64,000 nt of DNA, from NCBI GenBank assembly GCA_964624235.1, contig CAZUXY010000001.1:1-64000 (forward strand), given 5' to 3'. The notes under the pieces are model-generated. The model worked only from the letters and a program-made list of their open reading frames with translations, was not told where the DNA came from and did not search any database. This DNA is from CAZUXY01 sp964624235 (GTDB lineage: Bacteria; Spirochaetota; UBA4802; UBA5368). Shown here in pieces: positions 33,355-43,679 of the stretch; position 1 is the stretch's first letter, and each line of letters opens with the position of its first letter. The position numbers and the translations under genes are program-made.

Positions 33355-34578
33355 TTACATTCCGCTGCACATCGCCAGCAGAACACCGGCTGCAACCGCG
33401 GAACCGATAACACCGGCGACGTTGGGCCCCATGGCGTGCATCAGCAGAAAGTTTGCGGGATTATACTCCTGTCCCACCTTCTGCGAAACACGGGCGGCCA
33501 TGGGAACGGCCGATACGCCGGCAGAACCGATGAGAGGATTAACCTTGCCTCCGGAAACGATATACATGACTTTTCCAAAAATCACCCCGGCAGCGGTCCC
33601 GACCGAAAATGCCGCAAGTCCAAGAAATACTATACCGAGGGTCTTGGGCTGCAGAAAGAGCGCTCCATTCGCCGTTGCGCCGACCGTCGTCCCCAGGAAG
33701 ATGGTGACAATGTTGATCAGCTCGTTCTCGGCGGTCTTGGAAAGCCTGCTGAGTATCGGCTGAAACTTGATCGCTTCCCTGAAAAGATTACCCAGCATCA
33801 GCATTCCGATCAGAGGTGCGGCGGGCGGCAGTATGAGAGAAACCACCACCGTAACCAGCACCGGAAAAATGATCTTTTCAGTCGGCGATACGGGACGCAG
33901 CTGTTCCATCACCACCTCGCGCTCTTTTTTGGTCGTGAGCGCTTTCATGATGGGAGGCTGAATCAGTGGCACCAGGGCCATGTACGAGTAGGCCGCGACG
34001 GCGATGGGGCCAAGCATATGCGGCGCCAGTCGCGCGGTAAGGTATATGGCGGTTGGGCCGTCGGCGCCGCCGATGATCCCTATGGATGCCGCCTCCCTGA
34101 TCGTATACGTCAGACCGGGGATAAAATCCAGCAACAGGGCGCCGAGCAGCGTGGTGAAAATGCCGAACTGGGCGGCAGCACCGAGCAATATACTCTTGGG
34201 GTTGGCGATCAGGGGACCGAAATCGGTCATGGCGCCGACGCCGAAGAAGATCAGCGGCGGGTATATTCCCATTTTAACACCCTGGTACAGGTAATACAAC
34301 AGACCGCCGATCTCTTTCATCTTCTGTGTCGCGACACCTGTCGCCGGGTCGACCACCGTTTCATATATCGGCGCCGACATGAGGCCGGCCATGGGAAGGT
34401 TCGCCAGCAGCATGCCAAAGGCAATGGGAAGCAGCAGCAGCGGCTCGAATCCTTTTTTCAATGCCAGGTATATCAGCACGAACGATATTACTAGCATAAC
34501 CCCTTCCTGCCAGGTAAAGGCGACAAAGCCTGTAGTCTGCAGGAATTTTACTATAGAATCAGTCAAAGACAATGACAT
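33355..34578 (-). CDS. mmdB: Na+-translocating methylmalonyl-CoA decarboxylase, beta subunit
   Basis: 407 residues, polytopic. It is the membrane subunit of biotin-dependent sodium-pump decarboxylases (OadB/MmdB/GcdB): decarboxylation of carboxybiotin drives Na+ export. Family stretches are visible: LLLPIAFGMLLANLPMAG near the N-terminus, PPLIFFGVGAMTDFGPLIANPKS, REAASIGIIGGADGPTAIYLT with the key Asp region, and PLIGSAGVSAVPMAARVSQKVGQEYNPANFLLMHAMGPNVAGVIGSAVAAG. It is last in the mmdA-mmdD-mmdC-mmdB order and is followed by a terminator. Start supported by GGAGG. Confidence 0.95.
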   Translation of the reverse strand: MSLSLTDSIVKFLQTTGFVAFTWQEGVMLVISFVLIYLALKKGFEPLLLLPIAFGMLLANLPMAGLMSAPIYETVVDPATGVATQKMKEIGGLLYYLYQGVKMGIYPPLIFFGVGAMTDFGPLIANPKSILLGAAAQFGIFTTLLGALLLDFIPGLTYTIREAASIGIIGGADGPTAIYLTARLAPHMLGPIAVAAYSYMALVPLIQPPIMKALTTKKEREVVMEQLRPVSPTEKIIFPVLVTVVVSLILPPAAPLIGMLMLGNLFREAIKFQPILSRLSKTAENELINIVTIFLGTTVGATANGALFLQPKTLGIVFLGLAAFSVGTAAGVIFGKVMYIVSGGKVNPLIGSAGVSAVPMAARVSQKVGQEYNPANFLLMHAMGPNVAGVIGSAVAAGVLLAMCSGM

Positions 34579-34618
34579 GTGGATACCTCCAATTTTTAAT
34601 CAGAACCCAGGGCCTGTC

Positions 34619-34987
34619 TTAACTGATTTCGATGAGCACTTGACCGGTATTGACCGAATCGCCCTGCTTTACCGCGATGGACGCGACGACTCCGTCTACT
34701 CCGGACTTGATCTCATTTTCCATCTTCATGGCCTCGAGCATCAACAGAAGCTGACCTTTCTTGACCGTATCCCCCTGTTTCACTTTGATACTAAGTATCG
34801 TTCCGGGCATGGGAGCGGTTATGGTCTTGCTTCCGGCGGCGACAGCGGGTGCTGCCTTGGGTGCGGCTTTTGGTGCCGCGGCTGGCGCAGACGCGGACCG
34901 CGAAACCGGTGCTGATACCGCGCCGCCCATCTCTTCCACTTCTACTTCATAGCTGGTACCGTTGACGGTTATATTGAATTTCCTCAT
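34619..34987 (-). CDS. mmdC: Biotin carboxyl carrier subunit of methylmalonyl-CoA decarboxylase
   Basis: 122 residues. An N-terminal beta-rich segment (MRKFNITVNGTSYEVEVEEM) is followed by an Ala/Pro/Lys-rich flexible linker (SASAPAAAPKAAPKAAPAVA) and a biotinyl domain with the modified Lys88 in LEAMKMEN. The linker lets biotin swing between the carboxyltransferase MmdA and the membrane pump MmdB. It lies 41 bp downstream of mmdD and 40 bp upstream of mmdB. A biotin ligase is expected elsewhere. Confidence 0.95.
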   Translation of the reverse strand: MRKFNITVNGTSYEVEVEEMGGAVSAPVSRSASAPAAAPKAAPKAAPAVAAGSKTITAPMPGTILSIKVKQGDTVKKGQLLLMLEAMKMENEIKSGVDGVVASIAVKQGDSVNTGQVLIEIS

Positions 34988-35028
34988 GATATGATGTTCC
35001 TCCTGAAATTGTTCTTACTCATTTGTTG

Positions 35029-35379
35029 TTACAGCCGTGAGGCCATCTGGTCCTGACGCCCCATGCGTCCCCAGACCGGCGTGCCGTCCGCAGAGCGGCG
35101 TATGGACCGCACTACCAACTGTGTGGCGCCGGCGGCACAGGCTGCTATCGCAGCCGATATAACGGCGGCGATATCGTTCCCGCTTGCCGATACAGCGCTT
35201 TGCATGCCGGTTACCGGCCCCTCGGTCACTACCGCATCAGTTTTTACTTTTTTTTTACCACCAAAAAGATATTCCATCAATTTGAACGTATATGCCAGGA
35301 ATATCAACACCACAAAGGTGGTTCCCATTCCAAGCACGGTCAGAATCAATCCAATCCAAAGCTTATCGACTGTTTCCAT
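35029..35379 (-). CDS. mmdD: Methylmalonyl-CoA decarboxylase delta subunit (OadG-like)
   Basis: 116 residues. One N-terminal helix with LGMGTTFVVLIFLAYTF, a linker, and a C-terminal tail ending RSIRRSADGTPVWGRMGRQDQMASRL. OadG/MmdD subunits anchor the carboxyltransferase to the membrane pump. It is placed between mmdA and mmdC as in the Veillonella mmdADECB order; an mmdE equivalent is missing here. It is a paralogue of the orphan at 32136-32489. Confidence 0.9.
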   Translation of the reverse strand: METVDKLWIGLILTVLGMGTTFVVLIFLAYTFKLMEYLFGGKKKVKTDAVVTEGPVTGMQSAVSASGNDIAAVISAAIAACAAGATQLVVRSIRRSADGTPVWGRMGRQDQMASRL

Positions 35380-35397
35380 ACTTTACCTCGTATACCG

Positions 35398-36945
35398 TTA
35401 CACCGGCAGATTGCCGTGTTTCTTGGCCGGCAGGGTTTCGCGCTTGCTCACCAGCATCTCGAAAGCGCTGATGACCATCTTCCTTGAAGCCGCCGGTTCT
35501 ATTACATCATCCACATAACCGCGGGATGCGGCGATATAAGGAGTGGCGAATCTTCCACGGTATTCCGTAATTTTATCCGCTCTGGCCTTTACCTTGTCCT
35601 GCGCCGCGTCGATTTCATTCTTGAATATGATGTTCGCCGCTCCGTCGGGGCCCATAACCGCGATCTCCGCCGAAGGCCATGCGTACACCACATCAGCTCC
35701 AAGGTCCTTGCTGCACATTGCGAGATACGCCCCGCCATATGCTTTCCGAACAATCAGCGTTACCTTGGGAACGGTGGCCTCGGAGTATGCGTACAGCATC
35801 TTCGCACCGTGCCGTATGATGCCGCCGTATTCCTGCGTGGTTCCAGGCAGAAATCCAGGAACATCAACGATATTGAGTATCGGGATATTAAACGCATCAC
35901 ACGTTCTGATAAAACGCCCCGCCTTGTCTGAAGCGTTGATGTCAAGACATCCCGCAAGCTGCATAGGCTGATTGGCGATGATTCCTATGCTCTGACCGTT
36001 CATCCTGGCGTAACCGGTGATGATGTTCGCGGCATAGTAGGGCTGTACTTCCAAGAAATCACCGTTGTCGACGATGGCGGTGATGATGTCCTTCATGTCA
36101 TAGGCCTTGTTGGGGCTGTCGGGCATGATGGTGTTAAGGCTAAGCTCCATCCTGTTAAGGTCATCGTTACACTCGAATACCGGCGCCGATTCCATGTTGT
36201 TCGAAGGAAGAAAGCTCAGCAGCCTTCTGATCTCTTCAATACAATGCTTGTCGTCATTAGCGAAAAAGTGCGCGACACCGCTAATGCTGTTATGCGTCAT
36301 CGCTCCGCCCAGGTCTTCCGATGAAACCTCTTCTCCGGTGACGGTCTTGATTACCTGGGGACCGGTGATGAACATCTGACTCGTCTTATCTACCATAAAT
36401 ATAAAGTCGGTAATGGCAGGCGAGTATACCGCTCCACCGGCACTCGGTCCCATAATTGCGGATATCTGAGGAATAACACCTGACGCCCTGGTGTTCCTGA
36501 AAAATATGTTGCCGTACCCTGAAAGGGCATCCACCCCTTCCTGTATACGCGCGCCGCCCGAGTCGTTTATTCCGACCACGGGGGCTCCCATTTTTACTCC
36601 AAGGTCCAGGACCTTGCAGATTTTCTTCGCGTGCATTTCACCAAGAGATCCGCCTATGACGGTAAAATCCTGGGCATACGTATACACCAGCCTGCCGTCG
36701 ACCGTACCGTACCCGGTTACCACACCTTCCGCGGGGGCTTCAGTCTTCTCAAAACCGAACTCGGTGCATCGATGCTTCACAAAGGCATCGATCTCTACAA
36801 AACTCCCTTCGTCCATGAGCAGATTGATTCTTTCACGCGCGGTAAGCTTTCCGGTTTCGTGCTGCTTGGCAATTCTCTTTTCGCCGCCACCCTTTTCGAT
36901 GGCTTCTCTCAGTTTATGCAACTCATTGATCTTGTCAGTTGCCAT
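35398..36945 (-). CDS. mmdA: Methylmalonyl-CoA decarboxylase alpha subunit (carboxyltransferase)
   Basis: 515 residues of the acyl-CoA carboxyltransferase family (same family as propionyl-CoA carboxylase beta). Both crotonase-like halves are visible, with GGARIQEGVDALSGYGNIFFRNTRASGVIPQI and the biotin/CoA region SGGVHT-equivalents, ending PGFLPGTTQEYGGIIRHGAKMLYAYSEATVPKVTLIVRKAYGGAYLAM. It transfers the carboxyl of (S)-methylmalonyl-CoA to biotin, releasing propionyl-CoA. Choice of decarboxylase over carboxylase rests on the adjacent mmdD, mmdC and mmdB and the absence of a biotin carboxylase gene. It is 18 bp downstream of the epimerase gene. Confidence 0.92.
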   Translation of the reverse strand: MATDKINELHKLREAIEKGGGEKRIAKQHETGKLTARERINLLMDEGSFVEIDAFVKHRCTEFGFEKTEAPAEGVVTGYGTVDGRLVYTYAQDFTVIGGSLGEMHAKKICKVLDLGVKMGAPVVGINDSGGARIQEGVDALSGYGNIFFRNTRASGVIPQISAIMGPSAGGAVYSPAITDFIFMVDKTSQMFITGPQVIKTVTGEEVSSEDLGGAMTHNSISGVAHFFANDDKHCIEEIRRLLSFLPSNNMESAPVFECNDDLNRMELSLNTIMPDSPNKAYDMKDIITAIVDNGDFLEVQPYYAANIITGYARMNGQSIGIIANQPMQLAGCLDINASDKAGRFIRTCDAFNIPILNIVDVPGFLPGTTQEYGGIIRHGAKMLYAYSEATVPKVTLIVRKAYGGAYLAMCSKDLGADVVYAWPSAEIAVMGPDGAANIIFKNEIDAAQDKVKARADKITEYRGRFATPYIAASRGYVDDVIEPAASRKMVISAFEMLVSKRETLPAKKHGNLPV

Positions 36946-36963
36946 GTACTAACGCCTCCTACC

Positions 36964-37362
36964 TTATTTTCTTTCACAGAGCTCTATCAACACACCGTTG
37001 GTGCTCTTTGGATGCAGAAAGGCGATCCTCGCACCTCCAGCACCATATCTCGGCTTTTCATCGATAAGTCTGACGCCCTGCCCCTTTAAATTCGCAAGCG
37101 CTTCCTCGATGTTCTGCACACGAAAAGCCATGTGCTGAATACCCTGTCCGTTCTTCTCGATAAACTTCGCGATAGGGCCGTCAGGCGAAGTGGATTCGAG
37201 CAGTTCGACCTCTGAATCGCCTATCGGGAAAAACACCACTTTGACCTTCTGTTCTTCCACAACTTCCTCACCGGTAGCCTTGAGTCCCAAAGCCTCATAT
37301 ATCTTTTTCGACTCTTCCAGGTTGGATACTGCAATTCCGATGTGGTCCACTTTTACTACCAT
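36964..37362 (-). CDS. mce: Methylmalonyl-CoA epimerase
   Basis: 132 residues of the vicinal-oxygen-chelate fold. It interconverts (R)- and (S)-methylmalonyl-CoA, linking the mutase product to the decarboxylase substrate. Metal ligands fit the family: His7 in VDHIGIAVSNLE, the Gln/His in NGQGIQHMAFRV and the Glu near the end (GVLIELCERK). ESTSPDGPIAKFIEKNGQGIQH is typical. It lies 18 bp before mmdA, clearly in one operon. A long hairpin separates it from the upstream CoA-transferase gene. Confidence 0.95.
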   Translation of the reverse strand: MVVKVDHIGIAVSNLEESKKIYEALGLKATGEEVVEEQKVKVVFFPIGDSEVELLESTSPDGPIAKFIEKNGQGIQHMAFRVQNIEEALANLKGQGVRLIDEKPRYGAGGARIAFLHPKSTNGVLIELCERK

Positions 37363-37420
37363 CTTTTACCTCCTCTCCGTTGAAGTCATATATTAGATCT
37401 GCAGCAGACCCGAGACAGCA

Positions 37421-37462
37421 CGGGCTTTTCCTACCTCCGACAGTAGAGACGGGAAAAGCCCG
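37421..37462 (-). promoter_or_regulatory. Inverted repeat between CoA-transferase and mce
   Basis: CGGGCTTTTCC (37421-37431) and GGAAAAGCCCG (37452-37462), a perfect 11-bp stem with a 20-base loop, in the only sizeable gap inside the propionate operon. There is no U tract after it on the minus strand, so it may be a processing or attenuation hairpin that sets different levels of the genes on each side. Confidence 0.5.
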
Positions 37463-37492
37463 CAGGTTCCTCCGGTTATGCGGCAATTCTAT

Positions 37493-38992
37493 TTACTTCA
37501 TACTTCCCGTCTCAACAAACTTCGCGTGCCACGACAACGCTTCTCTCAGCATGTGCGGCGTGTGTTTGAACTTGCCCGCCTCAGCCCGTTTAAAATAATC
37601 GTTGAGCATGGGACGGTAGTCCGGATGAGCACAGTTGTTGATGACCAGCTTCGCCCTCTCCTTGGGACTCAGTCCTCTCATATCCGCCACACCCTGGTCG
37701 GTAATAATGACCATAACTTCATGCTCGGTATGGTCTATATGGGCGCACATGGGGACTATGGAAGAAATGGCGCCTTTTCTCGCGATCGATTCAGTGGTGA
37801 ATATGGTGATATAGCCGTTGCGGGTGAAGTCGCCCGAGCCGCCGATACCGTTCATCATGCGCGAACCCATTATGTGGGTTGAATTCACATGCCCATAGAT
37901 GTCGCATTCGATGGCGGTATTCATGGTGATAACACCGAGTCTGCGGGCTATCTCGGGATGGTTACTGATTTCCTGCGGCCTCATAAGTATAACCTTGCGG
38001 TATTTCTGTTCAAGATTATCGTAAAAGGGTTTGAGACCGTTCTTGGACAGCGTTATGGATGTGCATGACACCGCCTTGGCTTTTCCGGAATCGATGAGTT
38101 CCAGCATGGAATCCTGTAAAACTTCAGTGTAGCAGGTAAGGTTTTCAAACTTGGAATGCGCAAGACCGCCCAGCACCGCGTTGGCGACGCTTCCCACACC
38201 CGACTGCAGGGGCAGCAGGTTCTTGGGCAGTCTTCCCTGCTTTACTTCGTTTTCAAAAAAATCGATCAGATGACCAGAAATGGCCTTGGAAGCATCATCC
38301 ACAGGCGCAAGATCCCTGGTGGTGTCTTTAATGTCGCATATCACCACCGCGGCGATTTTTTCGGGCCCGCAGGGGATATAGGGTGTCCCGATCCTGTCAT
38401 CGGTGCGATAAATCGGGATTTCTCTTCTGTTGGGCGGATCCGCAGGCATGTAGATATCATGCATACCCTCCAGCGCCAGCGGCTGGGTGGTATTAACTTC
38501 TACTATGACTTTCTCCGCCATTTTTACATAACTCGGCGTGTTGCCTACCGACGTGGAGGGGACGATATGCCCGTCCTCGGTAATGGCGACCGCTTCGACT
38601 ATAGCATAATCAAACTTCCCAAGAAAACCATACCGTGTGTACTGGGCAACCTGGCTCAGATGTATATCGAGGTACTCTGTAACACCATCATTGATGTTGT
38701 TCCGCATATCGTTCGTGGTTTGATACGGCAGACGTTTGGTTACCATCTTCGCCCTGGCAAGATGACCGTCCAGTTCGTCACCAACCGATGCGCCGGTGCA
38801 AAGCTTTACCTTGATTTTCTCGCCGCCTTCGGTGACGCGCTTAGCGAGGGCAATGGGAACGCACTTGGGATATCCCGCAGGGGTAAACCCGCTGCAACCC
38901 AGGGTCATTCCGTCCTTGATCATCGCCGCGGCCTGTTCGGCAGTCATGATTTTTTTCATACATTCTTTACTGCGAATTCTGTCCTCGTGCAT
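37493..38992 (-). CDS. Succinate/propionate CoA-transferase (acetyl-CoA hydrolase/transferase family)
   Basis: 499 residues. It moves CoA between succinate and propionyl-CoA (or acetyl-CoA). The N-terminus HEDRIRSKECMKKIMTAEQAAAMIKDGMTLGCSGFTPAGYPKCVP is the typical opening of the succinate CoA-transferase family (ScpC/AarC/Cat1), so the start at 38992 is secure (GGAG site). The C-terminal part has GIGGSGDFTRNGYITIFTTES and GAISSIVPMCAHIDHTEHEVMVIITDQGVADMRGLSPKERA, also characteristic. Position beside mutase, epimerase and decarboxylase genes supports succinyl-CoA:propionate exchange, which closes the propionate cycle. Confidence 0.93.
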   Translation of the reverse strand: MHEDRIRSKECMKKIMTAEQAAAMIKDGMTLGCSGFTPAGYPKCVPIALAKRVTEGGEKIKVKLCTGASVGDELDGHLARAKMVTKRLPYQTTNDMRNNINDGVTEYLDIHLSQVAQYTRYGFLGKFDYAIVEAVAITEDGHIVPSTSVGNTPSYVKMAEKVIVEVNTTQPLALEGMHDIYMPADPPNRREIPIYRTDDRIGTPYIPCGPEKIAAVVICDIKDTTRDLAPVDDASKAISGHLIDFFENEVKQGRLPKNLLPLQSGVGSVANAVLGGLAHSKFENLTCYTEVLQDSMLELIDSGKAKAVSCTSITLSKNGLKPFYDNLEQKYRKVILMRPQEISNHPEIARRLGVITMNTAIECDIYGHVNSTHIMGSRMMNGIGGSGDFTRNGYITIFTTESIARKGAISSIVPMCAHIDHTEHEVMVIITDQGVADMRGLSPKERAKLVINNCAHPDYRPMLNDYFKRAEAGKFKHTPHMLREALSWHAKFVETGSMK

Positions 38993-39117
38993 TGCTCTTT
39001 CTCCTTTGTAATTATTGTTTCAAACTTTCCCTTTAACCTTTAAAACCCGGCTTTAAAACATCACTGCTTACCACTATTCAAATCCGGCGTAAACCGGACT
39101 CATTTGCCGTAATTGTA

Positions 39118-39645
39118 TTAATTCTCTATACCCGTGCGGGCGTTCACTCCCGCGTTGTAGTAATGCTTGATTTCTTTCATCTCGGTTACGAGATCACAGG
39201 CTTCAATCAGCTCAGGCGTCGCCCCTCTCCCGGTGATGACCAGTTCCTTATCAGCCGGTTTTATGCGAATCAACTCAAGTATTTCATCTATGGTGATCAG
39301 TTTGAAAAGACTTGCGGTGACAATTTCATCGAGAACAACGAGGGAGAAGGACGGGTCTGAAAGAGCTTCTTTAGCCCTGGACATCCCCTTCCGTGCAAGG
39401 CGGTAATGCTCTTCCATGTTCTCGTCATCGGGACGGCAGAACGCAGGGCTTCCGTACTGCTCAATTACCACCAGGCCGCCGAAGAACCTGACGGAATCGA
39501 GTTCACTGTACCGCTGCCCTTTCATGAACTGAACGATAATAGTCCTCAGTTCTGCGCCTGCGGCGCGGAAGGCCAGTCCGAGAGCGGCGGTGGTTTTGCC
39601 TTTACCGTTTCCGGTATAAAGCTGTACGTAGCCTTTTTTCAGCAT
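39118..39645 (-). CDS. cobO: Cob(I)alamin adenosyltransferase, CobA/BtuR type
   Basis: 175 residues. It adds the 5'-deoxyadenosyl group of ATP to cob(I)alamin, giving the coenzyme the mutase needs. The P-loop GYVQLYTGNGKGKTTAALGLAFRAAG and the central SLVVLDEIVTASLFKLI, as well as ELVITGRGATPELIEACDLVTEM, are hallmark CobA/CobO stretches. It lies between the CoA-transferase and small EamA genes in the propionate operon, so its supply of cofactor is probably co-regulated with mutA/mutB. Confidence 0.93.
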   Translation of the reverse strand: MLKKGYVQLYTGNGKGKTTAALGLAFRAAGAELRTIIVQFMKGQRYSELDSVRFFGGLVVIEQYGSPAFCRPDDENMEEHYRLARKGMSRAKEALSDPSFSLVVLDEIVTASLFKLITIDEILELIRIKPADKELVITGRGATPELIEACDLVTEMKEIKHYYNAGVNARTGIEN

Positions 39646-39776
39646 ACCTCACTCCAAGGTGATGTTAGTTATAACCATAGCTGTTACGGGAAAAAATTCT
39701 AAAAAAAGAGATATTCAGCAAAAAAAAAATATAAAAATATAATTATTTGTCGTTTCTTTGCTGATCCCGCCTCTGC

Positions 39777-40208
39777 TCACTTTCCCGTGGTAATCAACAT
39801 AATCCCGGCAACCGTAAGAACCATGCCGATCCCGGTCTGCCAGGTAAGCTTATCGCCTCCCAAAGCGACAGCCATAAGGGCGCCGAACAGCGGCGAGGTG
39901 AACGCGATAGGCATAACCTGGTTGAGGGAGGCGGCCCCTTTGAGCGCCGCGTAGAAGGCGAGCATACCGACCGAACCCGCGACCACACCCCCTCCTACAA
40001 CCATCATGGTGAGGGCCCTGGGACCGGCGTTCAGTACTGTTTTCCACTGCGGAAAGCTTACGGCGCCAAGAATGGCCAGCGCAACGGCGGTCCGTATGGT
40101 AATCCCTATCTGTGGAGAAAGGTTGCCCATATGCAGACCTTTCTTTTCAAAATATCCCCCTATACCCCAGGCCATGGCGGTCAGAAGCGCAAATAACTGC
40201 GGTTTCAT
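39777..40208 (-). CDS. Small EamA-type (half-size) membrane protein
   Basis: 143 residues with about five membrane helices (LFALLTAMAWGIGGYFEKKG, TIRTAVALAILGAVS, ALTMMVVGGGVVAGSVGMLAFYAALKG, PLFGALMAVALGG, TGIGMVLTVAGIMLIT). The pattern is one EamA repeat; full-length drug/metabolite transporters have two. Half-size members work as dimers. The substrate is unknown. Placement within the propionate operon is odd and suggests transport of a related acid or cofactor precursor, though this is only inference. AAGGAG precedes the ATG. Confidence 0.78.
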   Translation of the reverse strand: MKPQLFALLTAMAWGIGGYFEKKGLHMGNLSPQIGITIRTAVALAILGAVSFPQWKTVLNAGPRALTMMVVGGGVVAGSVGMLAFYAALKGAASLNQVMPIAFTSPLFGALMAVALGGDKLTWQTGIGMVLTVAGIMLITTGK

Positions 40209-40345
40209 ATACTTTTCTCCTTGTTCACACAGTGATCATATCTGTTATTTCCAATTGATTTCCACCAAAGAGGAACATCGAGGGCACGTTACAATCAACG
40301 CGGTACCGCTTTAACAGCCTTGCGTCTGTATATACGTTTTCCTTA

Positions 40346-41479
40346 CTACTTTTTCTCTTCAAAGGCGTTGATGAGAGTATGCACCGCCGCGGTGGGGGGC
40401 ATGGTACCGCTGGTGACGGCTCTTTCAATGTCCGGCAGTATATCAGCGACATTCCGGTTCTTGAAAAAAAGCGCACTCAGGTGCTCTTCCAGCATTGAAT
40501 GCACCCAGTTGAGGGCCTGTGACTTTCTTCTTTCCAGAAATATCCCTGATTCCCTGGTGGTGGTAATAAAATCCTCTATGACCGACCAGATATTATCAAT
40601 ACCCTCTCCCTTTATCGATGAACAGGTATACACATGGGTCTGCCACCCCTTAGTGGCCTGCTGCAGGTAATGCAGCGCCCGTTCGTATTCGTTACGCGCA
40701 ATTTCGGCGAGCACCTTGTTGTCGCCGTCGGCCTTGTTGATGATGAGGGCATCCGCAATCTCCACGATGCCTTTTTTTATTCCCTGCAACTCATCGCCGG
40801 CACCCGCGATCATCACCAGAAGGAAAAAGTCCACCATGGACCGCACGGTGATCTCACTTTGCCCAACCCCGACTGTCTCAACCAGTATCACATCGTAACC
40901 CGCCGCTTCACATACCAGCATGGTCTCCCTGGTCTTTCGTGCAACGCCCCCCAGAGTTCCCCCTGAAGGGGACGGACGTATAAAGCACCGCGTATCGCGC
41001 GCGAGTTTTTCCATTCGCGTTTTGTCGCCGAGGATGCTGCCGCCGGTAATACTGCTTGAGGGGTCCACCGCAAGTACGGCAAGCCTTTTGTTTTTTTCCG
41101 CGAGATAGCAACCCAGGGATTCGATGAAGGTGCTTTTGCCCGCGCCCGGAACACCGGTAATGCCGACCCTTACCGAATTGCCTGTCTGGGGCAGTATACG
41201 ACGAAGTACCTCCTGGGCCGTTTCCAGGTGGGCTGGGGAATTGCTCTCCACCAGGGTGATGGCCCTGCCGAGTATCATCCGATCCCGGCCGAGTATCCCG
41301 TCCACGTAATCATCAACACTGAGTTTTACCCGCTTGATGGAGGGACCATTGCCGGAATTTGCGGCAGGAGCGGCGGGCATGCCGTCATGCCCGCCTTTTA
41401 CCCCTCCCACCACACGGATCGCGAATTCTTTTCCAGCGTTTTCAGGTGCCCAATCCGGCATCTTTTCATCTCTGGACAT
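40346..41479 (-). CDS. meaB: Methylmalonyl-CoA mutase-associated GTPase MeaB
   Basis: 377 residues of the ArgK/MeaB G3E-GTPase family. It guards mutase: it gates loading of adenosylcobalamin and helps remove inactivated cofactor. Walker A GITGVPGAGKSTFIESLG, the switch region VDPSSSITGGSILGDKTRM, VILVETVGVGQSEI and NKADGDN base-recognition motif are all present. The N-terminal 55 residues (Gly/Ala/Pro-rich, PAAPAANSGNGPS) are a flexible addition before the conserved core. The gene starts 25 bp after mutB, the usual neighbour. Confidence 0.95.
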   Translation of the reverse strand: MSRDEKMPDWAPENAGKEFAIRVVGGVKGGHDGMPAAPAANSGNGPSIKRVKLSVDDYVDGILGRDRMILGRAITLVESNSPAHLETAQEVLRRILPQTGNSVRVGITGVPGAGKSTFIESLGCYLAEKNKRLAVLAVDPSSSITGGSILGDKTRMEKLARDTRCFIRPSPSGGTLGGVARKTRETMLVCEAAGYDVILVETVGVGQSEITVRSMVDFFLLVMIAGAGDELQGIKKGIVEIADALIINKADGDNKVLAEIARNEYERALHYLQQATKGWQTHVYTCSSIKGEGIDNIWSVIEDFITTTRESGIFLERRKSQALNWVHSMLEEHLSALFFKNRNVADILPDIERAVTSGTMPPTAAVHTLINAFEEKK

Positions 41480-41504
41480 GGCGTATCCTTAAATGGTTGT
41501 GGTG

Positions 41505-43678
<2,174 letters not shown>

Positions 43679-43679
<1 letters not shown>

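Noticed and set aside
33436..34494. 352-codon plus-strand open frame opposite mmdB
   Set aside because: It is an antisense shadow of a GC-rich gene, with His/Arg/Gln-rich nonsense composition and no domain.
35398..36945. Propionyl-CoA carboxylase beta subunit as the name for this gene
   Set aside because: Same family, but the adjacent sodium-pump subunits and lack of a biotin carboxylase gene favour methylmalonyl-CoA decarboxylase alpha.
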